From Pseudarthrobacter phenanthrenivorans (GTDB taxonomy: Bacteria; Actinomycetota; Actinomycetes; Actinomycetales; Micrococcaceae): DNA of 64,000 bases. Where the stretch lies: NCBI RefSeq assembly GCF_000813845.1, contig NZ_JWTB01000012.1, positions 62,001 to 126,000 of the forward strand, written 5' to 3'. The position numbers were made by a program, and so were the translations under genes. The notes beneath the pieces were generated by a model that saw only the letters and a program-made list of their open reading frames with translations, ran no database searches and was not told the DNA's origin. Shown here in pieces: positions 9,652 through 20,049 of this stretch (within the stretch, counting starts at the first letter, position 1; each line of letters opens with the position of its first letter).

Positions 9652-11187
9652 TTGTCTTCGACCCTCTCCATACCCCTCCCGGCTGTCCTGGAGGCTGCCC
9701 CGCAGCCCGCTGGCCGTGCCGTCCCCCGAGTGCTCTCCATCGCCGGTTCCGACCCGTCAGGCGGGGCCGGCATCCAGGCGGACCTCAAGAGCATCGCCGC
9801 CCATGGCGGCTACGGTATGGCCGCCATTACCGCGCTCACCGCACAAAACACCCGGGGTGTGCAGGACGTGCATGTTCCTCCCGCCGGGTTCCTGGCCCGG
9901 CAGCTGGATGCTGTCAGTGATGACATCAGCATTGACGCCGTCAAGATCGGCATGCTGGGTGATGAAGCGGTCATCCGCACTGTCCGCGGGTGGCTCGAAA
10001 AGGTGCGCCCCGCCGTCGTGGTCCTCGACCCGGTGATGGTGGCAACCAGCGGTGACCGGCTCCTGCAGGAATCGGCCGAAGCCGCGCTGCGGGAACTGCT
10101 GCCCCTTGCCCACCTCATCACCCCGAACGTGCCCGAGCTCGCCATGCTGGTGGGGGAGGACCCGGCGTCGGACTGGGAAGCGGCGCTGGACCAGGGCAGG
10201 CGCCTCGCAGCGGCCACCGGGGCCACCGTGCTGGTCAAAGGCGGCCACCTCGCGGGTCCCGGCTGCCCGGACGCCCTGGTCAACACCGGCGGCCTCCTGG
10301 GCCAGGAAGTGGTGGAAGTCCACGGTGCCCGGGTTGCCACCCGCAACAGCCACGGTACCGGCTGCTCGCTGTCCTCCGCCATGGCCACCGTGCAGGCGCG
10401 CCTGGGCGACTGGGAAGCGGCCCTCCGGACGGTCAAGCCCTGGCTGGCAGGTGCCCTGGAAAGCTCCGGCACGCTCGAGGTAGGCCAGGGGAACGGACCG
10501 GTCCACCACTTCCACCACGTCCGCCCGGCCCTGCCCGAAGGCGGCTTCGCGGCCCTCCTGTGGGCGGAAGCGCAGCAGGACCTCGAGGCTATCTACGCGC
10601 TGGACTTCATCAACGGCCTGGCCTCCGGCGGCCTCGCCGAAAAGGACTTCGCCTATTACCTGGCCCAGGATGCCCTGTACCTCAACGGCTACTCGCGGGT
10701 GCTTGCCCGTGCCAGTGCCATGGCCCCCTCCGAGGCCGAGCAGCTGTTCTGGGCCGGCTCCGCCCAGCAGTGCCTTGAGGTGGAATCGGAACTGCACCGC
10801 TCGTGGCTCAGCACCCGGCCCGCGCCCACCGGCCTGGGCCCCGTCACCAAGGCGTACGTCGACCACCTCACCGCGGCCTCGGCGTCGGGCAGTTATGCTG
10901 TCCTCGCCGCCGCGGTCCTGCCCTGTTTCTGGCTCTACGCGGAGGTGGGCGAAAAACTGCACGCCCGCTTCCTTGCCTCCGGCGAACCGGCCGGGCACGC
11001 CTACGCGGACTGGCTTCGCACCTATGCTGACGAGGGCTTCGCCGAGGCCACCCGCAGGGCCATTGCCATCGTGGACGCAGCGGGACGGAACGCGTCCGAC
11101 CATGAGCGGTCAGCCATGGTCACCGCCTTCAAACAGTCGTGCCGCCTCGAACTCGAGTTTTTCGACGCGCCGCGGCTGCATTCCTGA
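9652..11187 (+). CDS. thiD: hydroxymethylpyrimidine (phosphate) kinase fused to a TenA domain
   Basis: Cytosolic thiamin synthesis and salvage enzyme of 511 residues. The N-terminal half (about 20-285) is ThiD: VLSIAGSDPSGGAGIQADL, KIGMLGDEAVI, and the anion-hole motif NSHGTGCSLSSA near residue 230. It phosphorylates HMP and HMP-P. The C-terminal part (about 300-510) is a TenA/thiaminase II-like domain (LDFINGLASGGL, DFAYYLAQDALYLNGYS), which in other organisms releases HMP from damaged thiamin. The TTG start is inferred from the Shine-Dalgarno inside the riboswitch. An in-frame GTG further in (RVLSIAG) is less likely because it would cut off residues ahead of the first strand. No other thi gene is adjacent. 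Confidence 0.9.
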   Translation: MSSTLSIPLPAVLEAAPQPAGRAVPRVLSIAGSDPSGGAGIQADLKSIAAHGGYGMAAITALTAQNTRGVQDVHVPPAGFLARQLDAVSDDISIDAVKIGMLGDEAVIRTVRGWLEKVRPAVVVLDPVMVATSGDRLLQESAEAALRELLPLAHLITPNVPELAMLVGEDPASDWEAALDQGRRLAAATGATVLVKGGHLAGPGCPDALVNTGGLLGQEVVEVHGARVATRNSHGTGCSLSSAMATVQARLGDWEAALRTVKPWLAGALESSGTLEVGQGNGPVHHFHHVRPALPEGGFAALLWAEAQQDLEAIYALDFINGLASGGLAEKDFAYYLAQDALYLNGYSRVLARASAMAPSEAEQLFWAGSAQQCLEVESELHRSWLSTRPAPTGLGPVTKAYVDHLTAASASGSYAVLAAAVLPCFWLYAEVGEKLHARFLASGEPAGHAYADWLRTYADEGFAEATRRAIAIVDAAGRNASDHERSAMVTAFKQSCRLELEFFDAPRLHS

Positions 11188-11289
11188 CCGCCGGCAGGCG
11201 GCGGCACCAGTATCATGGAACGGCACGGTGACGGCGCAGCCGCCGGCTTGTGGTTACTATCACAGCCGGCCCGCCGGAACCAGCCTCAT

Positions 11290-11319
11290 TTGCGGCCGGA
11301 GTCGGATTTAGCGTATTCT
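11290..11319 (+). promoter_or_regulatory. promoter of rplU-rpmA-obgE
   Basis: TTGCGG (11290-11295) and TATTCT (11314-11319) are separated by 18 bases. Predicted initiation near 11326 leaves a leader of about 125 bases before rplU. The leader contains a short AAAAGC/GCTTTT inverted repeat near 11380 but no RNA class I recognise. Confidence 0.6.
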
Positions 11320-11451
11320 GGATCTTCGGTGCTTACGCCAACACTTGGGTTATGACCCCACGGCGTTGAGGCACAGCGAAAAAGCAGGCTTTTAGTGAGT
11401 CGGTTACGCACGCAAATTTTGTTATAAACGTCGAGAGAAGTGAGTTCCCAA

Positions 11452-11760
11452 GTGGTGTACGCGATTGTCCGCGCAGGCGGCCGCCAAGAGAAGGTTTCCG
11501 TTGGAGACTTCGTTACCCTGAACCGCGTCGCCGGTGGAGCCGGCAGCACCATTGAGCTGCCCGCACTGCTCCTGGTTGACGGTGACAAGGTCACCTCCGC
11601 CGCCGCCGACCTGGCCAAGGTAACTGTTACGGCTGAAATCCTCCAGGACCTGCGTGGTCCTAAGATTGTCATCCAGAAGTTCAAGAACAAGACCGGTTAC
11701 AAGAAGCGCCAGGGTCACCGCCAGGAACTGACCAAGGTCAAGATCACCGGCATCAAGTAA
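11452..11760 (+). CDS. rplU: 50S ribosomal protein L21
   Basis: Primary 23S rRNA-binding protein of the large subunit, 102 residues (normal length). It begins [15 protein letters not shown] and ends with the conserved basic block [14 protein letters not shown]. An in-frame GTG 12 bases upstream was rejected because it overlaps the purine-rich GAGAGAAG that serves as ribosome binding site for GTG 11452. First gene of the rplU-rpmA-obgE transcript. Confidence 0.97.
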   Translation: MVYAIVRAGGRQEKVSVGDFVTLNRVAGGAGSTIELPALLLVDGDKVTSAAADLAKVTVTAEILQDLRGPKIVIQKFKNKTGYKKRQGHRQELTKVKITGIK

Positions 11761-11821
11761 CCACCGGTTACTGTTCAGGTATTTCAACAGATTCCCCAGA
11801 ATTTAGAGGCAGGCATTTCAG

Positions 11822-12085
11822 ATGGCACATAAAAAGGGCGCGAGCTCCACTCGCAACGGTCGCGATTCCAACGCTCAGTACCTCGGCGTCAAGCGCTTCG
11901 GCGGTCAGGTCGTTTCCGCAGGCGAGATCATCGTCCGCCAGCGTGGCACCCACTTCCACCCGGGCGCCGGCGTTGGCCGTGGCGGTGATGACACCCTGTT
12001 CGCCCTGACCCCGGGCGCCGTCGAGTTCGGCACCCGCCGCGGTCGTCGCGTGGTCAACATCGTTGCTGCTGCAGCTGCAGAGTAA
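11822..12085 (+). CDS. rpmA: 50S ribosomal protein L27
   Basis: Large-subunit protein near the peptidyl-transferase centre. The 87-residue sequence starts [16 protein letters not shown], the unprocessed actinobacterial form with the residues that reach the A and P sites, and contains [20 protein letters not shown]. It has a GAGG ribosome binding site, lies 61 bases after rplU, and is followed by a hairpin before obgE. Confidence 0.97.
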   Translation: MAHKKGASSTRNGRDSNAQYLGVKRFGGQVVSAGEIIVRQRGTHFHPGAGVGRGGDDTLFALTPGAVEFGTRRGRRVVNIVAAAAAE

Positions 12086-12098
12086 CAACAAGTTCTGA

Positions 12099-14934
<2,836 letters not shown>

Positions 14935-14948
14935 GCCGCGGGCTCGCC

Positions 14949-14954
14949 TAAACT
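14949..14954 (+). promoter_or_regulatory. -10 hexamer of a leaderless proA promoter
   Basis: TAAACT ends exactly six bases before the proA ATG and there is no proper Shine-Dalgarno. Transcription would start at or next to the A of the ATG. The spacing is the same as at four other genes in this window. Confidence 0.5.
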
Positions 14955-14960
14955 TGGACC

Positions 14961-16343
14961 ATGACTGAAGCCCTGATCCACTCTGCCGAACATTCCGGAA
15001 CCACTGCTGCCCAGGCGCAGCCGGGCGGATCAGCAGAACCGGCGTCGGCTGGTGCTCCTGTTTCGGGTTCGGAACTGTCCGCCGCAGAGGTGGAAGCCGC
15101 AGTCCATGCCATCGCCGACCGGGCCCGGCACGCCGCCCGCCGCATGGCCACGGCCAACCGCGCCTGGAAAGACCGCGCCCTCCGGGCTGTGGGCGCGGCG
15201 CTGCAGGAAAACGTGCCCGCCATCCTTGCTGCCAACGCCATGGACCTGCAGCGCGGCAAGGACAACGGCACCTCCGCGGCACTCCTGGACCGCCTCACCC
15301 TCACCGACGCACGGGTTGCCGCATTGGTGGGAGCCCTGGAAAACCTGGCGAACCTGCCCGACCCCGTCGGCAACGTGGTGCGCGGCCAGACGCTTCCCAA
15401 CGGGTTGCGCCTGCGCCAGGTGAACGTCCCCATGGGTGTGGTGGCAGCCATCTACGAGGCCCGGCCCAACGTCACGGTGGACATTGCCGGACTGGCGCTC
15501 AAGAGCGGCAACGCAGTCATCCTCCGCGGCGGCAGCGCTGCCGAAGCCACCAACCAGGTCCTGGTTCGGATCCTTCGCGAGGCCCTCGAGTCCGTCGGCC
15601 TTCCCGCCGACGCGGTGCAGACGGTCGACCAGTATGGCCGTGCCGGCGCCAATGTCCTGATGAAGGCCCGCGGCCGGGTGGATGTGCTGATTCCGCGCGG
15701 CGGCCGTGACCTGATCCAGACCGTCGTCACCAACTCCGCCGTCCCCGTGATCGAGACGGGGGAGGGGAACGTGCACATCTTCCTCGACGAATCCGCCGAT
15801 GAGGACATGGCCGTCGAGATCCTGCTCAACGCCAAGACCCAGCGGCCCGGCGTCTGCAACACCGTCGAGACGCTGCTGGTCCACTCGGGCTCGACGGTGC
15901 TGCCCGCCGTCGCCACCGCACTGCGCGACGCCGGTGTCCGCCTCCATGTTGACGCCCGCATCAGTGCCGCGCTGCCCGCCGGAATAGACGCCCAGCCGGC
16001 AACGGACACCGACTGGGCCACCGAGTACATGGACCTGGACCTGGCCGTTGCCATGGTGGACAGCCTGGACGAGGCCGTGCAGCACATCCGCACCTGGTCC
16101 ACCGGACACACGGAAGCCATCCTCACGAACAGCCTCGCCAATGCGGAGCGGTTCATTGCCGAGGTGGATTCCGCAGCGGTCATCGTCAACGCTTCCACGC
16201 GGTTTACCGACGGCGGGGAGCTGGGCCTGGGTGCCGAAGTTGGCATCTCGACGCAGAAGCTGCATGCCCGCGGCCCCATGGGCCTGACCGAGCTCACCAC
16301 CACGAAATGGATCGTCCAGGGCGAAGGCCAGGTCCGCGCGTAG
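14961..16343 (+). CDS. proA: gamma-glutamyl phosphate reductase
   Basis: Second step of proline synthesis: NADPH-dependent reduction of gamma-glutamyl phosphate to glutamate semialdehyde. The 460-residue ALDH-fold protein has the catalytic cysteine in QRPGVCNTVETLL near residue 298, the NAD(P)-binding region with RGGSAAEATN, and a C-terminal LGAEVGISTQKLHARGPMG. The first 40 residues are an Ala/Gly/Ser-rich extension not needed by the fold. Gap to proB is 26 bases. It may be both cotranscribed with proB and separately started from the TAAACT hexamer. Confidence 0.95.
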   Translation: MTEALIHSAEHSGTTAAQAQPGGSAEPASAGAPVSGSELSAAEVEAAVHAIADRARHAARRMATANRAWKDRALRAVGAALQENVPAILAANAMDLQRGKDNGTSAALLDRLTLTDARVAALVGALENLANLPDPVGNVVRGQTLPNGLRLRQVNVPMGVVAAIYEARPNVTVDIAGLALKSGNAVILRGGSAAEATNQVLVRILREALESVGLPADAVQTVDQYGRAGANVLMKARGRVDVLIPRGGRDLIQTVVTNSAVPVIETGEGNVHIFLDESADEDMAVEILLNAKTQRPGVCNTVETLLVHSGSTVLPAVATALRDAGVRLHVDARISAALPAGIDAQPATDTDWATEYMDLDLAVAMVDSLDEAVQHIRTWSTGHTEAILTNSLANAERFIAEVDSAAVIVNASTRFTDGGELGLGAEVGISTQKLHARGPMGLTELTTTKWIVQGEGQVRA

Positions 16344-16420
16344 CGACGCGGTAACATAGACCAGAACCCGGAAAGCAGTGGAAGGTTCCGCTGCCCGTAA
16401 ATCCTTGAATAGGGGAGAAA

Positions 16421-16660
16421 ATGCTGCTCCAGCAGATCGCCATGTCCGTCGCCGCCGCAGGTGAAGAAGGCCACGAGGAGCTTGCTCCACTGTGGGCCGC
16501 GCCCTGGGTCTTCGGCGTGTCCATGTTCGCCATCTTCGTGGTGCTGATGTTCATCACCTTGTCCTACACCAACCTGGGCAACCGGCACACCGCCACGGAG
16601 GAGCACGCGGATCCGCACCGCCAGCACCCCAACAAGCACGATCGCGGGCAGGGCCACTAA
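16421..16660 (+). CDS. small single-span membrane protein
   Basis: 79 residues with one strong hydrophobic segment (about 27-48, [20 protein letters not shown]) and a hydrophilic, histidine-rich tail ([15 protein letters not shown]). GGGGAGAAA lies immediately before the ATG, and a TAACAT -10-like hexamer lies at 16352-16357. It sits between proA and nadD. I do not recognise a functional family; conserved orphan membrane proteins of this kind occur at this position in Micrococcaceae. Possibly an accessory or anchoring peptide. Confidence 0.75.
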   Translation: MLLQQIAMSVAAAGEEGHEELAPLWAAPWVFGVSMFAIFVVLMFITLSYTNLGNRHTATEEHADPHRQHPNKHDRGQGH

Positions 16661-16712
16661 CATTTCCCACACACTGCACCGCAATGGTGCCCGGGGGAGG
16701 CTGCGGCTGGGC

Positions 16713-17330
16713 GTGATGGGCGGGACATTCGATCCCATCCACCACGGCCACCTGGTCGCGGCCAGCGAAGTCGCGGCGGAGTTCGACCTTGACGAGGTAG
16801 TTTTCGTCCCCACCGGGCAGCCATGGCAAAAGTCCCATAAACAGGTCAGCGAGCCCGAACACCGCTACCTGATGACCGTTATTGCCACGGCCTCCAATCC
16901 GCGCTTCACCGTCAGCCGCGTCGACGTGGACCGTCCCGGTCCCACCTACACCATCGACACCCTGCGCGACCTCCGGGCCCAGCGTCCCGATGCCGACCTC
17001 TTCTTCATCACCGGCGCCGACGCGCTGGCACAGATCCTGTCCTGGAAGGACATTGACGAACTGTGGTCGCTGGCCCACTTCGTGGGGGTCACCCGGCCGG
17101 GGCACGTCCTTGACGGCATGGGCCGCGACGACGTGAGCCTCCTCGAAGTTCCCGCCATGGCCATCTCGTCCACCGACTGCCGTGCCCGCGTGGCTGCCAA
17201 CCACCCGGTCTGGTACCTGGTCCCGGACGGGGTAGTCCAATACATCGCCAAGTATGGCCTGTACGCCGACGCTGCCGCACCCGCGGATAACCCAACGTCC
17301 GAAGCACGCGAACCAGCCAGTACTGAATGA
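16713..17330 (+). CDS. nadD: nicotinate-nucleotide adenylyltransferase
   Basis: Adenylates NaMN to deamido-NAD in NAD synthesis. The 205-residue protein has the nucleotidyltransferase signature [11 protein letters not shown] at its start, [26 protein letters not shown], and the second nucleotide motif near 150 as ISSTDCRAR (usual form ISSTxIR). The start is uncertain: GTG 16713 is followed by ATG, and GGGGGAGG lies 12 bases ahead. The frame stays open further upstream without an ATG. Next to rsfS, as in most bacteria. Confidence 0.93.
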   Translation: MMGGTFDPIHHGHLVAASEVAAEFDLDEVVFVPTGQPWQKSHKQVSEPEHRYLMTVIATASNPRFTVSRVDVDRPGPTYTIDTLRDLRAQRPDADLFFITGADALAQILSWKDIDELWSLAHFVGVTRPGHVLDGMGRDDVSLLEVPAMAISSTDCRARVAANHPVWYLVPDGVVQYIAKYGLYADAAAPADNPTSEAREPASTE

Positions 17331-17337
17331 GTTCACA

Positions 17338-18612
17338 ATGAGTCAGGAACAGCCCCCCATCCGCAGCCGCCGGGAACTCCGGAAAGCCAGGGACGCCCAA
17401 CAGGCATCCCAGGCCGCCACGGAGCAACGTCCGCCTGTTGGTGACCGGGTGGCCGGAGGGCAGCCCATGCCGGCACCGCAGGACCAGGCGCCTGCCTCCG
17501 CTCCCCGTGAAGCTTCCCCGGCGCAGCCGCAGGTTCATTCCGACCCCACGCCTACCCAGCGCTCCTCCCAGATCCGGGCCAGGGACCGTGCCGCCCTTCG
17601 CGCCATCAAGGAACTTGAGGAAAAGGAAGGCCAGCTCGCCGCCGGCGGCCCGCCCACCCGGCGCCAGCTCCGGCTGCAGCAGCTTAAGGAACAGGCGCTT
17701 ACCGCCGCCAACCCGGTTGTCCCACCCGCCGCTCCGGCTTCTCCCACGACATCCGGCAACGCCAAGGACACCCGCGCCACCGGTCCTGCTGCCACATCCG
17801 GTCCTGAAGTCCCGGAGCCGGCTCCCGGAAGCGCCCCCGCGGGCATGACCGTGGAGCAGGCGCTGGAAGCGCGGGCGCTCATCGCCGCGCAGGCCAGGAA
17901 CCAAATCGCCAAGATGGAGCACATCGCCTCCACGGATCCGGAGGCGGTGGACCCGGAAATCCTGGCGGAGCAGATTGCCCTCGCCGAGCGTGCCGCTGTC
18001 ATGAACCGGCGGGCGATGGCCCGGCAAAAGCTGGCCGAGCAGGCAAACAGCCCCGCCGCACCGGCACGGGAAACGGCTGCAAAGGACTCCGCTTCGCGTG
18101 ACTCCGCAGCCAGGGACAAAGCGGGCCCCTCCACAGCCAACAACCTGGCCATGGTGACGCCCCTGGAGTTCGTCCAGGTACCCGGCGTCGACCGTCCGGT
18201 CATGAAGCCGCCGGCAACATCGCACGTTCCCGTCACCACCCGGCCCGGTACCAAGGTCACTCCCGGCGGCGGCAAGCGCAAGCCTGCCGCCCGTCCCAAG
18301 GCACCCGCTGCCGACTCCGCCGCCGGCCGCTCCAAGGTCATCGCACGTGCGGAGGCCGCAGCAAAGGCCGCCAGCAGGCCCATGCCGATGGCACGTCCCG
18401 GCAACCAGCCGGAGAACCCGTCGGAGGACCTGTTCGAGGACCTGCCGCGCGTTCCTGCCCGGTCTGCCTACGGCCTTGATCCGCTGGATGCCGCCACTGC
18501 CGGCCTCACCCGGGCCAGGCGCAACCGCATCCTCCAGTTCTGCATCCTCGCGTTCGGGATCCTGGCCCTCGTTGCCGGCATCATCCTGATCGTCAGCGGC
18601 ATGTCGCGCTGA
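17338..18612 (+). CDS. Ala/Pro-rich protein with one C-terminal membrane anchor
   Basis: 424 residues, nearly all low complexity (Ala, Pro, Arg, Gln), so largely disordered. It has predicted helical stretches IKELEEKEGQLAAGG and EQALEARALIAAQARNQ and ends in a single hydrophobic segment (about 397-420, FCILAFGILALVAGIILIVSG). Tail-anchored topology would leave the bulk in the cytoplasm. It lies between nadD and rsfS, seven bases after nadD, and fills the place of the poorly conserved genes found there in other actinobacteria. No catalytic motif; function unknown. No clear Shine-Dalgarno; translation may be coupled to nadD. Confidence 0.8.
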   Translation: MSQEQPPIRSRRELRKARDAQQASQAATEQRPPVGDRVAGGQPMPAPQDQAPASAPREASPAQPQVHSDPTPTQRSSQIRARDRAALRAIKELEEKEGQLAAGGPPTRRQLRLQQLKEQALTAANPVVPPAAPASPTTSGNAKDTRATGPAATSGPEVPEPAPGSAPAGMTVEQALEARALIAAQARNQIAKMEHIASTDPEAVDPEILAEQIALAERAAVMNRRAMARQKLAEQANSPAAPARETAAKDSASRDSAARDKAGPSTANNLAMVTPLEFVQVPGVDRPVMKPPATSHVPVTTRPGTKVTPGGGKRKPAARPKAPAADSAAGRSKVIARAEAAAKAASRPMPMARPGNQPENPSEDLFEDLPRVPARSAYGLDPLDAATAGLTRARRNRILQFCILAFGILALVAGIILIVSGMSR

Positions 18613-18659
18613 CACCTGCCGGCCGGCACCACCATCTCTTCACCAAACCAAGGAGTCCC

Positions 18660-19061
18660 GTGACTGCAACAGAAACATCCATCGCCATAGCCCGCACAGC
18701 CGCCAAGGCCGCCGCGGACAAGATTGCCCAGGACATCGTCGCCATGGACGTCAGTGAGCGCCTCGCCCTCGCCGACGTCTTCCTCATTGCGTCAGCCCCC
18801 AGCGAACGCCAGGTCAACGCCATCGTGGATGGCATCGAGGAGGAACTCGCCAAGCAGGACCTGCGTCCGGTCCGCCGCGAAGGCCGTTCCGGCGGCCGGT
18901 GGGTGCTGCTGGACTATGCCGACGTGGTCATCCACGTCCAGCACGAGGAAGACCGCGTGTTCTACGCGCTGGAGCGTCTCTGGAAGGACTGCCCCGTGGT
19001 GGACCTGGAACTCGGCGACGACGCATCGGCCAAAGCCGGCGCTGTTTCCGAGGGCGAATAG
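18660..19061 (+). CDS. rsfS: ribosome silencing factor RsfS (Iojap/DUF143)
   Basis: Binds L14 on the 50S subunit and blocks subunit joining when nutrients are short. The 133-residue protein shows the family core DVSERLALADVFLIASAPSERQVNAI near residues 30-55 (split over the fold) and GRWVLLDYADVVIHVQHEEDR with the conserved tryptophan and aspartates near 80-100. GTG start with AAGGAG four bases ahead. Last protein gene before the tRNA pair. Confidence 0.95.
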   Translation: MTATETSIAIARTAAKAAADKIAQDIVAMDVSERLALADVFLIASAPSERQVNAIVDGIEEELAKQDLRPVRREGRSGGRWVLLDYADVVIHVQHEEDRVFYALERLWKDCPVVDLELGDDASAKAGAVSEGE

Positions 19062-19089
19062 TCCCTCCGGGAACGTGAATATTCCCGAT

Positions 19090-19119
19090 TTGGAATTTTC
19101 GGAATTGCTGTTCTAAGAT
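19090..19119 (+). promoter_or_regulatory. promoter of first tRNA-Ala
   Basis: TTGGAA (19090-19095) and TAAGAT (19114-19119) with an 18-base spacer, about 58 bases before the mature tRNA end. The surrounding DNA is AT-rich compared with the rest of the window. Confidence 0.6.
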
Positions 19120-19176
19120 ATTTGAGTTGCTTCGGGGGAGACCCCGAAGGAAGCTCGGAAAGAGCAGCAACAATCC

Positions 19177-19249
19177 GGGGCTGTGGCGCAGCTGGTAGCG
19201 CACCTGCATGGCATGCAGGGGGTCAGGGGTTCGAGTCCCCTCAGCTCCA
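19177..19249 (+). tRNA. tRNA-Ala(GGC), copy 1
   Basis: Full cloverleaf: acceptor GGGGCTG/CAGCTCC, D stem GCGC/GCGC, anticodon stem CCTGC/GCAGG with loop ATGGCAT (anticodon GGC, reads GCC/GCU), T arm AGGGG-TTCGAGT-CCCCT. The 3' CCA is not encoded: the discriminator A is followed by CCGG. A strong terminator begins seven bases later, so the gene is a stand-alone unit. Confidence 0.96.
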
Positions 19250-19255
19250 CCGGAG

Positions 19256-19291
19256 AGTCCGCCGGAACCACAGTGGTTCCGGCGGACTTTT
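19256..19291 (+). terminator. terminator of first tRNA-Ala
   Basis: Sixteen-base perfect arms (starting AGTCCGCC) around a very small loop, followed by four to five T. Classic Rho-independent form. Confidence 0.9.
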
Positions 19292-19329
19292 TAGTTTCCC
19301 CGGCAGTTTCCGGGGCAGAAACCTCCCGA

Positions 19330-19359
19330 TTGGCGTCCAGCGGAAAAGTGCATTACTCT
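19330..19359 (+). promoter_or_regulatory. promoter of second tRNA-Ala
   Basis: TTGGCG (19330-19335) and TACTCT (19354-19359), 18-base spacer, about 45 bases before the tRNA. Confidence 0.6.
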
Positions 19360-19403
19360 GGTCAGGTTGCTCCGGGGAATTCGACCGGAAAAGACAAGAG
19401 TAC

Positions 19404-19479
19404 GGGGCTGTGGCGCAGCTGGTAGCGCACCTGCATGGCATGCAGGGGGTCAGGGGTTCGAGTCCCCTCAGCTCCACCA
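19404..19479 (+). tRNA. tRNA-Ala(GGC), copy 2, with encoded CCA
   Basis: The 73-base body is identical to copy 1, 227 bases upstream. Here the discriminator is followed by CCA in the DNA. It has its own promoter and a separate terminator. Identical bodies with unlike flanks suggest either an old duplication kept identical by gene conversion or selection on the tRNA alone. Confidence 0.96.
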
Positions 19480-19487
19480 GTACAAGG

Positions 19488-19526
19488 AAAAAGGAACCAT
19501 CACCACGGTGATGGTTCCTTTTTTGT
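19488..19526 (+). terminator. terminator of second tRNA-Ala
   Basis: Seventeen-base arms starting AAAAAGGAACC pair perfectly around a two-base loop region and end in six T. It can work on both strands because of the A tract at the 5' arm. Confidence 0.9.
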
Positions 19527-19671
19527 TGCCACTGGCAACCGATAGTGGACCGAAGCCCTTCCGGCGCAGGTCAAAGCGCGGTACAACTGTGATTGAGGGC
19601 ACATCGTCCCGCCTCCGGACTGCTTTCATCCAAGGCGGCGGCCGCGGGACAGGCTGACGAGGAGGTCACAG

Positions 19672-20049
19672 ATGTCCCATGCACATGGTTCCGGCCACGG
19701 CCCGAACGGTGATGCTTTTCCCGGCGACGCGCGCCTGACGCGCGATACCGCGATCCGCGGCCCGGCCCGGCCCGGGCCCTACATTGGTGCAGGCATCCTG
19801 CTGGCTGCCGCCATCATCTTCCCGCTGATGCCCCAGCTCTACTCCTTTGACGCGCCGCGGCTGGGCGGGATGCCGTTCTTCTATTGGTACCAGCTGCTCT
19901 GGGTGCCGGTTTCGGCCATCCTCACGGGCTCGGCCTATTGGCTGGTCACGAAGGAAGACCGGCGACGGCGGGCCGAGGCATCTCCCGGCGGCCCACCCAG
20001 GGGTGGCGCCGCCTCCGCCGATGCCGGGGTGGGAGGGGACAGGCCATGA
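19672..20049 (+). CDS. DUF3311 small membrane protein (symporter partner)
   Basis: 125 residues: polar His/Gly-rich N-terminus, two membrane segments (about 39-57 GAGILLAAAIIFPLMPQLY and 70-92 YWYQLLWVPVSAILTGSAYW), and a basic tail. DUF3311 genes are regularly found just ahead of sodium:solute symporters of the MctP type, as here: the stop overlaps the next start (ATGA). GAGGAGG ribosome binding site 9 bases ahead. Probably an accessory subunit. Confidence 0.88.
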   Translation: MSHAHGSGHGPNGDAFPGDARLTRDTAIRGPARPGPYIGAGILLAAAIIFPLMPQLYSFDAPRLGGMPFFYWYQLLWVPVSAILTGSAYWLVTKEDRRRRAEASPGGPPRGGAASADAGVGGDRP

